Source: Paenibacillus lutrae (GTDB taxonomy: Bacteria; Bacillota; Bacilli; Paenibacillales; NBRC-103111). From it: a stretch of DNA of 64,000 nt. The DNA is taken from assembly GCF_009757775.1 (NCBI RefSeq), contig NZ_RHLK01000003.1, positions 660,882-724,881 of the forward strand, in the 5' to 3' direction. The translations under genes and the position numbers were made by a program. Below, piece after piece: positions 46,439 to 56,462 of the stretch (within the stretch, counting starts at the first letter, position 1; each line of letters starts with the position of its first letter). The notes beneath the pieces are model-generated. The model had not been told where the DNA came from and made no database searches. It worked only from the letters and a program-made list of their open reading frames with translations.

Positions 46439-47485
46439 TTGGAAAATCGCGTGCCATTGGAACTTGGAATCTCTACATTTCTTCACACCAACCCCAAAGG
46501 AGGGGGCGTTCTGCCAGGCGAACGACTGCGACAAGCGATGGAAGAAATTCAGTTGGCCGATCAGGTCGGTCTTGATGTCTATGCGATCGGTGAACATCAT
46601 CGCATGGACTACACAAGCTCATCGCCGGCAATTATTTTAGCTTCGGCTGCAGCTACTACAAACCATATTCGGCTGTCCAGTGCCGTTACGGTATTGTCTT
46701 CGTCGGATCCAGTCCGTGTTTATCAGGACTTCGCCACTCTGGATAACTTAACAAATGGGCGAGCCGAGATCATGGCCGGACGCGGTTCTTTTGCCGAATC
46801 CTTTCCGCTCTTCGGATATAACCTGCAAAATTATGAGGAATTATTCGATGAGAAATTGGAGCTTTTACTCAAAATACGATCTTCAGAGAACGTAACATGG
46901 AGCGGCAAGCACCGTGCACCGTTGCATAATATGGGCGTATACCCGCGAGCGCAACAATTCCCGCTTCCTGTATGGATTGCTACTGGCGGCAATCCCGGGT
47001 CGGCCATTCGTGCCGGTCAGCTTGGTCTTCCTGTCATTTTCTCCATTATAGGCGGTATGCCGGAGCGTTTCGCTCCCTTAGTGCAGTTATATCTTAAAGC
47101 AGCCCAACAAGCAGGGCACGATCCTAATCAATTGCAAATCGCCTGTCATTCGCATGGTTTTATTGCCAACTCGTTTGAAGCAGCCAAAGAAAAGTATTAT
47201 CCCATTATGGCCGAACAAATGAATCAAATTGGAAGGGAACGCGGTTGGGCGAATTATACAAGAAGTGTATATGAAGAAGCACTGAGCCCTCGCGGCGCTC
47301 TTTATGTTGGAGATTCAGAATATGTAGCAGAAAAGATCGTGCGTGTAACCAAACAATTGGGCTTGACTCGTTTTCTTTTGTACGTTGACTTTAGTACGCT
47401 TCCACATCGTGATTTGTTAAGAACGATCGAACGATTTGGAACGGAAGTCGCCCCCCTTGTCCATAAGGAGCTAGCTAGGCATTAA
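46439..47485 (+). CDS. LLM class flavin-dependent oxidoreductase
   Basis: A 348-residue luciferase-like TIM-barrel protein with ELGISTFLHTNP at the start, YAIGEHHRMDYTSSSPAIILA (the conserved GEHH), and LDNLTNGRAEIMAGRGSF. It uses reduced flavin on an unknown substrate. The start is TTG at 46439 with AAAGGAGGG at a normal distance. It lies between two operator-like repeats and upstream of an MFS exporter, which suggests joint detoxification of some compound. Confidence 0.9.
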   Translation: MENRVPLELGISTFLHTNPKGGGVLPGERLRQAMEEIQLADQVGLDVYAIGEHHRMDYTSSSPAIILASAAATTNHIRLSSAVTVLSSSDPVRVYQDFATLDNLTNGRAEIMAGRGSFAESFPLFGYNLQNYEELFDEKLELLLKIRSSENVTWSGKHRAPLHNMGVYPRAQQFPLPVWIATGGNPGSAIRAGQLGLPVIFSIIGGMPERFAPLVQLYLKAAQQAGHDPNQLQIACHSHGFIANSFEAAKEKYYPIMAEQMNQIGRERGWANYTRSVYEEALSPRGALYVGDSEYVAEKIVRVTKQLGLTRFLLYVDFSTLPHRDLLRTIERFGTEVAPLVHKELARH

Positions 47486-47526
47486 AGAAACTAAGATGAT
47501 AATAAATTCCAATCCTTCATCATTAA

Positions 47527-47552
47527 CATTTCTATATATAGATAATTTGAAA
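47527..47552. promoter_or_regulatory. ArsR operator 3 (diverged, upstream of the MFS gene)
   Basis: The left half CATTTCTATA is identical to operators 1 and 2; the right half (ATTTGAAA) is degenerate. It sits 14 bp before the MFS start codon. Confidence 0.65.
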
Positions 47553-47565
47553 GGGAAACAATCAA

Positions 47566-48747
47566 TTGATTAAATCGTGGAAAGTTTATATTTTAGCGAT
47601 TATAAGTTTTTTAGTGGGAACTTCGGAATTTGTAATTGCCGGGATACTGGACCTGGTTTCCAAAGATGTAGGCGTAACCATTGCTGCTGCTGGCCAACTC
47701 ATTTCGGTTTATTCCATATCTTACGCGGTGGGTACTCCAATTCTCATTGCGGCTACCTCTAAACTAAGCCGGAGAACACTTATGCTGGCTGCTTTGGCGC
47801 TCTTTTTTATAGGGAATTTAATTACGGTGGTCTCGACGGGCTATCCGATGCTTGTTGGTGCGAGAGTGATCTTAGCTCTTAGTACAGGTGTCTTTACCGT
47901 GGTTGCCTTAACTGTTTCTGCTCAAATTGCCGGACCTGGAAAACAAGGCACCGCCATAGCAACTATCATGATGGGATTTAATCTGTCGCTTATTTTAGGC
48001 GTTCCTGTGGGAAGAGTCATTGCCAGCACCTACGACTGGAAAATGATTTTTTATGGAATCGGCCTTCTTAGTTTTATCGCGATGCTGGTCATTTTAATGG
48101 CGTTGCCAAAGTCGCAGGGAGAGGCAAATGTTCCTCTTAAAGAACAACTTGCCCTGTTGAAAAGGCCGCAGCTATTATTAACCTTGTCGATTAGCTTCTT
48201 TTGGATGGTCGGTTATACGATCATTTACACGTTTATTACACCATTTCTGATGAACATTACGGGTATGAGCAATGGGATGGTGAGCATCGCGCTATTTTCA
48301 TTCGGTATAGCAAGTTTGCTGGGCGCCCAGGCTGGAGGTTATGGTGCGGATAAATTAGGTATTCCGCGTACGCTGAATGGTAGCTTAATGATCCACGCTG
48401 CTATTTTGATCCTTATGTCCCTTTTTGCCCATACATCTATAGCTGTCTTTCCGTTGCTGCTGTTATGGTCGTTTTTTGCTTGGTCTACGGGTCCTATTCA
48501 ACAAGTTTATATGATTAGCTTGGCACCAAGCGCAGCGGGAATCCTTCTGAGCTTGAATACATCCTTCATCCAATTGGGAATTGCTGTCGGAGCTGCCATG
48601 GGCGGTATTGTGGTGGAAAGCTTCTCCTTACAGTCAATCGGCGTGGCTGGCGCAATTGGTGTTGCAATCGCACTCCTTCCGGCTATATTATCGTTCTCGA
48701 TGCGAAGTCAATCTGCGAATGGCATACAATCCGTCACAAGCAAATAA
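47566..48747 (+). CDS. MFS transporter (AraJ/YdhP-like efflux)
   Basis: A 393-residue protein with 12 membrane segments, the N-terminal pattern SFLVGTSEFVIAGIL and the 4-5 region GARVILALSTGVFTVVALTVSA typical of AraJ/PbuE/YdhP-like drug or nucleoside exporters. TTG start at 47566 with GAAAGGG upstream. Third gene of the ArsR-controlled cassette, ended by a strong terminator. Confidence 0.9.
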   Translation: MIKSWKVYILAIISFLVGTSEFVIAGILDLVSKDVGVTIAAAGQLISVYSISYAVGTPILIAATSKLSRRTLMLAALALFFIGNLITVVSTGYPMLVGARVILALSTGVFTVVALTVSAQIAGPGKQGTAIATIMMGFNLSLILGVPVGRVIASTYDWKMIFYGIGLLSFIAMLVILMALPKSQGEANVPLKEQLALLKRPQLLLTLSISFFWMVGYTIIYTFITPFLMNITGMSNGMVSIALFSFGIASLLGAQAGGYGADKLGIPRTLNGSLMIHAAILILMSLFAHTSIAVFPLLLLWSFFAWSTGPIQQVYMISLAPSAAGILLSLNTSFIQLGIAVGAAMGGIVVESFSLQSIGVAGAIGVAIALLPAILSFSMRSQSANGIQSVTSK

Positions 48748-48767
48748 TGAAACAAAGCGTACAATTA

Positions 48768-48808
48768 CACGAACAAGCAACGGTATGCTACTGCTTGTTC
48801 GTGTTTTC
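48768..48808 (+). terminator. Rho-independent terminator of the ArsR cassette
   Basis: Perfect 12-bp stem CACGAACAAGCA / TGCTTGTTCGTG with a 12-base loop, followed by TTTTCT. Confidence 0.9.
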
Positions 48809-49772
48809 TATTTCCATTTCCACTTCCTCCATCCAATGGACGCTTTGTTGAGCAAACGACTTCCCGTCTGTTGCGAAAACCCAATTGCATAGCTTTATAG
48901 CGGTTCGCTTGAGCGTATTGAATTGAGAGCCGAATGTTACTTATAACCGCAACCAGGCTGACCGGTTATACAAGAGTACGAATAACATCGTCCCTAGCCT
49001 TATGTTCTGCTCCGATCTCCGTTCTCCAGCATATCAAGCAGTCCGAGTCCGATAAATCCAATGTTTTCCCTCATGAATTTAACCTCGGCTCCTCAACTCC
49101 TATACTCTAAGTTAAAGGGGATTAATCGCATGGCTGGATTCCCATATTAATTTGATTATTGAAATAACAAATCGTGCAGGAGTTTGTCGACAGATCGACA
49201 TTGGCATAGTAGGCCAAATGATCCACTTTATTTTCCACTATTATACAGAATAATTCTATGCAGCGAACAACATTTTTTACAATTCAGATGAACATAGTGG
49301 TGCTGTTTGAATGCAAACTTAGCTTTACACACGCCGTGTGAAGTACAGCATCGACGAAGTGCATAATTTCTGTCTAATGTAAACTTGAGTTGTACGCACC
49401 GGCTTTCTACCCAAAAATTCTACCTTACTTATGATAGCTCAGCTTATCGACTTTATAGGAGAAAAACTCATTTGCTTTTACAGTTACAAGCGGTTACAGA
49501 CTAAATGAAAAGGCCTCAGTACGATGAAACTTCGGACCAAAGCCGCTCATTGATTTTTATAAGGATGTCATTAATTGAAAGAAATGTTACCGACAATATA
49601 GCTCAATATAGGACCACTGGTGAAGATTGTGTATTCACTCTCTCCCGCCCTCATGACCTTCGACAGATGTTTACGTTTAGCCGCTCCAAGGGTGGGTGTT
49701 TAGGTTTAATCCGACTGCGTCGCACCGACCCGCAGCTCTCGTCCGATGTGGATAACAGAAACATTCATCCTG
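48809..49772. other. 960-base gene-poor region
   Basis: No intact gene seen on either strand apart from a 24-codon dehydrogenase-like fragment at 49000-49074. A 94-codon frame at 49505-49789 has no ribosome binding site or recognisable sequence. Confidence 0.5.
49000..49074 (-). pseudogene. Fragment resembling the start of a Rossmann dehydrogenase
   Basis: From an ATG at 49072-49074 (GAGGAGCCGAGG upstream) the minus strand reads MRENIGFIGLGLLDMLENG and stops after 24 codons. MxxxIGFIGLGxMG is the typical start of 3-hydroxyisobutyrate/6-phosphogluconate dehydrogenases; the remainder of such a gene is missing. Confidence 0.45.
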
Positions 49773-50312
49773 TCACTCACCTTTTTTAAATTCAGAGAAT
49801 GCATTTGGAGCATCAGATGTGACTGTAACTGATAAAAATTCCCCGGTTTCAGCGTCAAAAAGACTGGTCACATTGGCTTTTTCAACCGGATTACCATCCA
49901 CATAGTGAGTTTTGTTGAATTTTGTTGAGATTACCCAAACTAGCCTGTCAGGGTCCACATCATGCATATAAGAATCGTCGACCCCTAAGTTGATGTACTC
50001 TTTATAAGTCATCATTTCTTTTCTGATATACTTGCCTCCTTTTTTCGCCAATTTCTCTTCATCTAAATAACCGGATAACTCTTCAACTTTTTTCATTTTT
50101 GATGCCGTTAAAAGTTGATCGTTCTTTTTATAAAACTTTTCAACGTATTTTACTTTTTCACCATTCGGCCCGGGAGCAGGACTGTGTTTCGAAAAAGATT
50201 CAGTTACATATTCAAATTTACTTTTTTCTTTACCTAAAGCAGCGAAGCTAACACCACTTGTAACGATTAACACTACAAAGGAAAAGACAAGAATTATTTT
50301 TTTATTTTTCAT
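49773..50312 (-). CDS. Secreted hypothetical protein
   Basis: A 179-residue exported protein with a signal peptide (1-25, cleavage near FAALG). The mature part is Lys-rich and ends with a PepSY-like strand pair (VVWVISTKF-like, then TSLFDAETGEFLSVTV), suggesting a small peptide-binding or inhibitor fold, though this is weak. It is 18 bp downstream of another exported protein gene on the same strand, so the two form an operon. Confidence 0.72.
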   Translation of the reverse strand: MKNKKIILVFSFVVLIVTSGVSFAALGKEKSKFEYVTESFSKHSPAPGPNGEKVKYVEKFYKKNDQLLTASKMKKVEELSGYLDEEKLAKKGGKYIRKEMMTYKEYINLGVDDSYMHDVDPDRLVWVISTKFNKTHYVDGNPVEKANVTSLFDAETGEFLSVTVTSDAPNAFSEFKKGE

Positions 50313-50330
50313 TTAATGACATCTCCCTTT

Positions 50331-51068
50331 TTATTGGAATAGAATCTGATTTAGATTGTTAATATAGTACGAAGATATCCCAGTATTCAAGCCTTGATTA
50401 TCATTCCAAATTAAAATCCCTCCCACATCAGACCACTTGTACCAGATATCATTAGGCCGATACTTTCTAACATGAAGATTATATATATAACTATTCGAAG
50501 AGATGCGCTGTGGTGTAGAGGATGGTAATATGGGCCCCTGTCCAAATTCTACACCTACACTTATTTTGGCAGCGGGAGTGGTTTTATGATAAGTTTGTAT
50601 TACAGCTCCATCACTTCTCATATCTACAGAAGTAGTTCCGTCGGAATTTGGCCAAAAATCAGTTCCCCATGTATGATTCTCTCCAGGTTTCCAATTTTCA
50701 CTAGTCACTTTTCTTAAAGTCCAAGACGTGAGTGTTTTTTTCGCAACAAAGAGACCTTTATAAGAAGTGTCATACTTACCTTCACCATAAATATCATAAT
50801 CATATCCATCGTGATAACCCATTTCAACCCAATCTGTCTTTGACTTTCCATTAGTCGACTGCCAAAATTCATAATTTATTTTATTTTCTGTACCAGGAGT
50901 CCACCTTGAAGTAATGGTTGGAAGTGTACTTTGCATCCAAAATCCATCATATGTCCCCTCATGAACTTCAACTATATGCCATGACCTAGTTTGGGCAAAT
51001 GAGTAAGAGGAAAAAATGGGAGTTAGAATAAATAAAAAGAGAACCGATAGGAGCATTTTTTTAACCAT
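50331..51068 (-). CDS. Secreted hypothetical protein, first of a pair
   Basis: A 245-residue exported protein (signal peptide 1-25, ending SFA). The mature part is rich in Trp, Tyr, Thr and Gly (for example RSWHIVEVHEGTYDGFW, WKPGENHTWGTDFWPNSDG), suggesting a beta-sandwich such as a carbohydrate-binding fold; no family recognised. GGAGGGTG precedes the ATG at 51066-51068; the longer open frame overlaps the divergent lipoprotein gene and is rejected. Confidence 0.72.
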   Translation of the reverse strand: MVKKMLLSVLFLFILTPIFSSYSFAQTRSWHIVEVHEGTYDGFWMQSTLPTITSRWTPGTENKINYEFWQSTNGKSKTDWVEMGYHDGYDYDIYGEGKYDTSYKGLFVAKKTLTSWTLRKVTSENWKPGENHTWGTDFWPNSDGTTSVDMRSDGAVIQTYHKTTPAAKISVGVEFGQGPILPSSTPQRISSNSYIYNLHVRKYRPNDIWYKWSDVGGILIWNDNQGLNTGISSYYINNLNQILFQ

Positions 51069-51162
51069 TAAACACCCTCCATATTTTGTAATATTTAAAA
51101 TATAAAGGTCATTTTTAATTATGTCAATAAAATTACTAATACTCCAAAAGGAGGCATTAAAA

Positions 51163-51471
51163 TTGACCAAAAAATTTATAAGTGTACTTATTCTAATTCT
51201 CTCACTTTTTGGATGCGGACAAACAAAAGAGCCTGAGCAACTCACCATTGTTTATAAGGACCATCAATACTACCTTGATGATGTTTTTAAAGGAGGGGGC
51301 CTTATCGGCCGAAAACTCGGAATCTTGCAGAAAAGCGCCATAATCCATGCAAAATGCGATACGGGATGTATGCCCCCTCTAGTCAAAGGTGGAGAAGAAT
51401 TGTATGAAATAAAGGACAGCAGGGATATAGCTGTAATGAGGGCTGGAAAATATTATAGATTCATATATTAA
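51163..51471 (+). CDS. Small lipoprotein
   Basis: About 102 residues from a TTG at 51163, which has AAAAGGAGG upstream, with a signal and lipobox LFGC (Cys near 18). The rest is a short soluble domain with two further Cys (CDTGC) and no recognised family. It is divergent from the secreted pair, 94 bp away. Confidence 0.7.
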   Translation: MTKKFISVLILILSLFGCGQTKEPEQLTIVYKDHQYYLDDVFKGGGLIGRKLGILQKSAIIHAKCDTGCMPPLVKGGEELYEIKDSRDIAVMRAGKYYRFIY

Positions 51472-51791
51472 GTAATACTCTGCGTATAATCACAAACCCG
51501 AATGGCGGGTATCCACTTATCCTTCTGCTAGTATTGTTTCAAATTTAACTTGTAGTCTGCGTGCCGGGTATACGGGCCTTGGTCTCGGAGAGGTTGTAAA
51601 AACCTGTAAAAACAGCAGGCGAAAGAGTAACTCCGGTTCGTTCGCCGGTCTAATACTCACAATATGAATATTTTACTAGCTCATGAATGAAACCGAAGTC
51701 CACAATATGGTGGACTTTCTTAAGTAGATGATCTTCCGGGATAAATCTATATAATTCTCCCTGAATGATGCGGTCATTTGTTTAGCCGAAT

Positions 51792-51833
51792 GTAACAACA
51801 AACCCAATGCCTTTGCGGCATTGGGTTTGTTAC
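51792..51833. terminator. Strong bidirectional hairpin
   Basis: AACAAACCCAATGCC / GGCATTGGGTTTGTT with a 5-base loop. It stands about 320 bp after the lipoprotein gene with no gene directly before it. Confidence 0.7.
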
Positions 51834-52149
51834 AGAGTCTGTATTCGCTTTGCGGGGCTCTCCGGATGGGTACGACTTTGTATATTATATATTCGCAGGA
51901 CGAGCCCCGCTTACGGTCAACAACCTCACTTCTCCAGACTCAGCACCAGATCCGTCTTGAATTCCAACCCGGTAGTCTCGCCGCGGTTCCATTTCAGGAA
52001 GGCCGCCGCTCCGATCCGTTAAGCACGGCCGATTTCAGGCCGCTGAAGCTAAAACCATAGGAATCATCCAGTTGATTGAAACAACTAGTTCAATAAAGAT
52101 TTTATCTATCTAAATCAATCGTCGATTCAATTTTACTTTATAAGAATAA
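51834..52149. other. Region of gene remnants
   Basis: Includes a 9-bp inverted repeat GCGGGGCTC (51853) / GAGCCCCGC (51902), the tsaD fragment described separately, and an overlapping minus frame ending at 51926 (LKWNRGETTGLEFKTD) that also looks like the tail of a lost gene. Confidence 0.45.
51994..52074 (-). pseudogene. tsaD fragment
   Basis: The minus strand reads QLDDSYGFSFSGLKSAVLNG, then a stop. FSFSGLKSAVLN is a signature of TsaD (Gcp), the tRNA threonylcarbamoyladenosine transferase subunit. Only about 20 residues remain, with no tsaD context on either side, so this is a displaced remnant. Confidence 0.7.
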
Positions 52150-55100
52150 TCAATCTATCGCTGTCCAAATGTCTAAAGCAAGTGTGCGAATCTCAATGTT
52201 TATGTGATTTCTATAGGATCTTAAAAGGTGAGCACAATCCGGACTCCACATTAAAGCTCTTCCGGCAACCTCAAGCAAAGAAAGTCCAATAAACTGGGAT
52301 TCATAACAACCCTCAGACCACAGTACGTCTACAATAGCTACCACTGTTTCTGGATTCCAATATCCTCTGCTGTCTTTTAAACTTAGCGCAACCTGCTTAT
52401 AAGCCTCGGTCAAAAGATAGGGCTGCTTTGAAATACGACTAACCATTCTATTTAAATTAGCAACGGTTTCCTCTACATGATTCCAATCCATTGAGGCTAT
52501 ATACAATTTCATTTCAACATGCTTGAGTGTCTCATTGGGTTCCAGACAGTCAATAATCCCCCTATACAAAGGTGTCAGGTTTAAGCGCGTGCCCGCCTGC
52601 AAAGAGATCAGTTTGTCTGCAAATTTCAAGAGACGTTGTCGATGAGGCAGATCTCTTTTGGCATTTGCATTCCAATCATCACTGATTGTGGCATTAGCCA
52701 GATTCTTAAATACACCTATTACAATCTCTTTGACCTTACCGTCACGGCATGTTTCTATCAACGTGTTCATTGCAGCATTCCATCTGGAGCTATCCTCCAA
52801 ATCCATAATAGCCTTTGCAGTGGCAATCGCAATTCGTTCTTCGTTGCCATTCGTCCATTGCATCATACAATTGAAAGCGTATCTTCCAACATCCGCATCT
52901 GCATGACTTGCAATTGTAAGGATTAATTCTAAATATCGAGGTCTATATTCGACTGGAAGCTCATTAGGTTGTTGGAGTAACAAACTCCTTGCAATATCAC
53001 TTTGTGTTGAAGAAGCCAGTGAACTTACAATCGTCCATCCACGTTCATCATCTAGAAGCTGCCTCGCAGCATGCCCTATTGCTATGATTACATCCTTATG
53101 TGAATTTGTTTTTTCAAACTCGCTCATTAATAGCGGAATACTGTCACTGCTTCTATACGCACCCAGCAGCCTGACAGCTTCTTTTCTAACCGTGATTTTA
53201 AGTTTGTCCCGATTTAAAAGTTCTTGGAGCATTGAAGTCCATACAACCGGATTAACTTTACGGATGCATCTGGGTATCGAGTACATGGCTACACGAGCTC
53301 GATCTCCATCTAAATTCTCTAATAGAATGGGAAGTGCCTTTTCGGGTTCTTCCGATAATGAAAGGGCATAAAGTGCAGCTTCTACTACAGATACCTCGTC
53401 ATCCTTCAAAAGTTCTCGTATCTTATCCGGGCAAAGATCCGGCATTCTCCCCATGATCTTGATAACTCTTGAACGCTCCCAAAGACTGTGCTTAGCATCG
53501 AATGCAATTCTTTCTAATAAGGAACTGAACGATTTTTGCTGACGCGGCAGCCACCTGTTAAACCCATTCGCAGCCGGTACAAGATAAATGGTTTTGCCCG
53601 ATAAAAACTTGCCTTTAATAGCAGCACCCGAAATAAAGGGATCTAACCATTCTTGACGTTTTAGATGCAAATGCAGGAATACTTCATTAATGGTAATAAA
53701 AGATTTATCCGAAGCTAACAATTCTTTGACTCTTTCATCCCGTGTTTTATTAGAAGCGAGCCAATGTCTTGTCGCATGCACGGCTATGGAATCTATATTC
53801 GCTTGCGTCGCCGCTTCCTTTAATGAATTTTGAAGTTTGAATAAGCTAAAACCTCTTTTTCCGAATGAATGGGCCAAACTAATCACGAAATTGTAGTTTT
53901 CTCTTTTGTTTTCCTCTACAGCTAGCGGATACAGCTCGTCAAATAGTATTTCTTCTATACCTCGCGGAAAATTTTCCTCTAAGGATGGTAATAGCGGGTG
54001 ACCCGTCTGCTTAGCTAGTTTTACAATCGTTCTTAAAGCGAACTTAAAAATCTCACTTTGGGGATTTGATGCATGGTACCGCATAATGAAAAAGGCTAGG
54101 TTTTGAGTTGCAGCCTTTGTACCATATGAAGTATCGCTAGCTTCAATCACACTATCGACAAGTAATGTGAGTTCTTGAATATGCTCATCCGTAAATAGTG
54201 ACATAGGACTGTTTGAAAGCTCTGCCAACACTGCATACCGCACAGAATCCTGATCATTTTTGATACGGCCCAGAAACACCAAAGTCTCCGCAACTCCTTG
54301 TCTCGATAGAGCCGTACTCTTAATCAGCTGTGCAAGTGCCATTGCACGTTCGTCTGCACTGGATACATGTGTTGCTTTTTCAAGCATCTCTCTTGAGTAT
54401 TTAATAGAACGGCAAGCCGTCATGCTCATTGTTTTTTCCCGATTATCATAGATTTCACGGAGACCGAGCATTCGGGTTGCTTCCTTGTCACGTAATGCAT
54501 GCGGTAACTCATACAGTAATGTTTCTGGAAAAATGCGCTCTAGGCGTTTATCTTCTTCATATACGGAATCAAAGATCACTTTACGATTTGAAGGAGCCAT
54601 ATAATGAAGTAATTTCGCTACATGTACCGGGTATTCGGCAAGTAATTTCGCCAATTCAATCCATTGATCTAATGAAAAATAATCTCTCCTTTTTAAAATA
54701 CCGTCCGGCACTCCTTCAGAAATCAGATCGCTTCGCGACTCTTTTCGTGTTAGCAGCCTATACACGGCATCAGGATTTATGCGAATTAAAGTGCCGAGCT
54801 GTTTTTTTAGCGCAGGATGTAGGATACCCGTTGGGCTATGGTTCAGGGCACATTCTAAAACCAAATCCCCTTTTAACTTGCCTAACACTTCGATAGCGGA
54901 TGAAAATCTCCACCAAACGTATCCCTTATCCCTAAGGGGTGTGCTTTCTAAAGTTGTTTTAAAATACTCCGCAACTACGTCAAGATGCCGGCTGGCTAAT
55001 TTAGACCAGTTTTGAATAGCATATCCCATATCCGATATCCATTTGCTGACCGTTTCCTTATGACATGCCGGCAGTAAAATGGATGCCTCCTTCGCACCCC

Positions 55101-55518
55101 ACCGGGCATACACAAGAGGCAATAATCGTTCTGCCCATTCTTTGCGGTCTATAAATGAAATACTGTGCAATAACTTGCGGCGACAATCATGCGATAAAGT
55201 GATGATTTCACGTTCAATATCAACATCGGAGACCACTTTGGCTAAAAGTCCTGCTGCCTGATTTCTAACAGAGGCTGCAGGATGCTTTAATGCCAGCAAA
55301 ATAATAGCTGCATCGTGCGTTGCACTCGCGCCGGTTAACGCAAGATGTGCCTCATAGGCACCACCTTCCAGTAAGGAAGAAAGCAACTTTGAATATTGAG
55401 CTGATCCATTATTATTACGACCTAGTATGGCCATTCTGTGTACTCTGTCTGAATATCCAAGCGCATCTAATTCCTCAAGTAGATTCTTCTTATCTAGCGG
55501 ATCTTTTTTGAAAAACAT
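52150..55518 (-). CDS. Giant cytosolic HEAT-repeat protein
   Basis: A 1122-residue protein with no signal peptide or membrane segment. It is built almost wholly of helical pairs with HEAT-like spacing, for example [38 protein letters not shown] and [17 protein letters not shown]. No catalytic motif is visible. GTGGGGGAC precedes the ATG at 55516-55518. It is AT-rich compared with the core genes and stands alone, so it looks like an accessory gene. It may be a scaffold or binding platform; the partner is unknown. I recognise similar long HEAT proteins in bacilli only as uncharacterised. Confidence 0.82.
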   Translation of the reverse strand: MFFKKDPLDKKNLLEELDALGYSDRVHRMAILGRNNNGSAQYSKLLSSLLEGGAYEAHLALTGASATHDAAIILLALKHPAASVRNQAAGLLAKVVSDVDIEREIITLSHDCRRKLLHSISFIDRKEWAERLLPLVYARWGAKEASILLPACHKETVSKWISDMGYAIQNWSKLASRHLDVVAEYFKTTLESTPLRDKGYVWWRFSSAIEVLGKLKGDLVLECALNHSPTGILHPALKKQLGTLIRINPDAVYRLLTRKESRSDLISEGVPDGILKRRDYFSLDQWIELAKLLAEYPVHVAKLLHYMAPSNRKVIFDSVYEEDKRLERIFPETLLYELPHALRDKEATRMLGLREIYDNREKTMSMTACRSIKYSREMLEKATHVSSADERAMALAQLIKSTALSRQGVAETLVFLGRIKNDQDSVRYAVLAELSNSPMSLFTDEHIQELTLLVDSVIEASDTSYGTKAATQNLAFFIMRYHASNPQSEIFKFALRTIVKLAKQTGHPLLPSLEENFPRGIEEILFDELYPLAVEENKRENYNFVISLAHSFGKRGFSLFKLQNSLKEAATQANIDSIAVHATRHWLASNKTRDERVKELLASDKSFITINEVFLHLHLKRQEWLDPFISGAAIKGKFLSGKTIYLVPAANGFNRWLPRQQKSFSSLLERIAFDAKHSLWERSRVIKIMGRMPDLCPDKIRELLKDDEVSVVEAALYALSLSEEPEKALPILLENLDGDRARVAMYSIPRCIRKVNPVVWTSMLQELLNRDKLKITVRKEAVRLLGAYRSSDSIPLLMSEFEKTNSHKDVIIAIGHAARQLLDDERGWTIVSSLASSTQSDIARSLLLQQPNELPVEYRPRYLELILTIASHADADVGRYAFNCMMQWTNGNEERIAIATAKAIMDLEDSSRWNAAMNTLIETCRDGKVKEIVIGVFKNLANATISDDWNANAKRDLPHRQRLLKFADKLISLQAGTRLNLTPLYRGIIDCLEPNETLKHVEMKLYIASMDWNHVEETVANLNRMVSRISKQPYLLTEAYKQVALSLKDSRGYWNPETVVAIVDVLWSEGCYESQFIGLSLLEVAGRALMWSPDCAHLLRSYRNHINIEIRTLALDIWTAID

Positions 55519-55722
55519 AAGTCCCCCACTTTCACTTGTTCTTGTTTCATCCAAGCTTTATTCTCTATATAACCATCCATTCCCTTTCATAGATCCATAG
55601 AATTAGTCTGATGTGGCAGCGTTCGCTAAACCATACTACATGCATAATTCAATTAGAGAGGAATTGGAGCGGTCACATAAAATAACATTACGCTATCTTA
55701 CAATTCATGATCAAAACGGGGT

Positions 55723-56262
55723 GTGAATTTGAGAAGAACCGAAATTGCTCTTTGGACCGAAACCTGGTTTGATTTATACCGTAAAGAAGAAGCCTTATTA
55801 CAGTCCATATTCTCGTACGAGTTACTTGATATCCATCATATTGGAAGCACTTCTGTACCTCAGATTGGGTTTGCTAAGCCAATTATTGATATATTAATTG
55901 TCGTCAAGAATATTATCAAGGTAGACGAGTATAACGAACAAATGATTCATCAAGGCTATATACCAAGAGGGGAACAAGGAATTGTTGGCCGACGATATTT
56001 TCCGAAGCGTGGAGAACATAGAACTCATCACGTACATATTTACGAGGTCGGAAATATAAACATCGAGTATCATCTGAACTTTAAAGAATACTTAATGAAT
56101 CATCCTGATGAAGCTACAATATACGGAGAATTGAAATTACATTTAGCCCAACAATCACCGGATAATGTTCGTGCCTATCAAGATGGGAAAGAAGCCTATT
56201 GCACCGAAATTGTAAAAAAGGCAATGAAATGGGCGACTGAAAATGAAAGAAAAGATATATAG
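55723..56262 (+). CDS. GrpB family protein (nucleotidyltransferase-like)
   Basis: A 179-residue protein with the GrpB/UPF0157 pattern: IHHIGSTSVPQIGFAKPIIDILIVV and GRRYFPKRGEHRTHHVHIYEVG. The family has a minimal nucleotidyltransferase fold (the GSTSVPG...KPIIDI motif); its activity is not known. The start is GTG at 55723 or TTG at 55729. A terminator with a 15-bp stem follows after about 140 bp. Confidence 0.87.
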   Translation: MNLRRTEIALWTETWFDLYRKEEALLQSIFSYELLDIHHIGSTSVPQIGFAKPIIDILIVVKNIIKVDEYNEQMIHQGYIPRGEQGIVGRRYFPKRGEHRTHHVHIYEVGNINIEYHLNFKEYLMNHPDEATIYGELKLHLAQQSPDNVRAYQDGKEAYCTEIVKKAMKWATENERKDI

Positions 56263-56398
56263 CGGAGAACCGAGCTTTTGCTGCCAATACATCGTCATGC
56301 CGAAGTAGTCGGGGTTGCGCTTGCGCTAAAACTGTGCGATCTTGCGGGAAAAAAAGCACTAAAACTGTACCATAGATTTGCGGCTGCGGTACGAAAGA

Positions 56399-56441
56399 AA
56401 GGGCTCTTCCCTGCGCAGATAACCTGCGAGGGAGAGCCCTT
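56399..56441. terminator. Terminator between convergent GrpB and SLH genes
   Basis: AAGGGCTCTTCCCTGCG / CGAGGGAGAGCCCTT with one mismatch; it serves the leftward SLH gene 22 bp away and probably also the rightward gene. Confidence 0.85.
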
Positions 56442-56462
56442 CTCGTTTGCATGTAAGATTCG

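Noticed and set aside
49505..49789. 94-codon plus-strand frame
   Set aside because: No ribosome binding site, overlaps the end of the secreted-protein gene and has no protein-like features.
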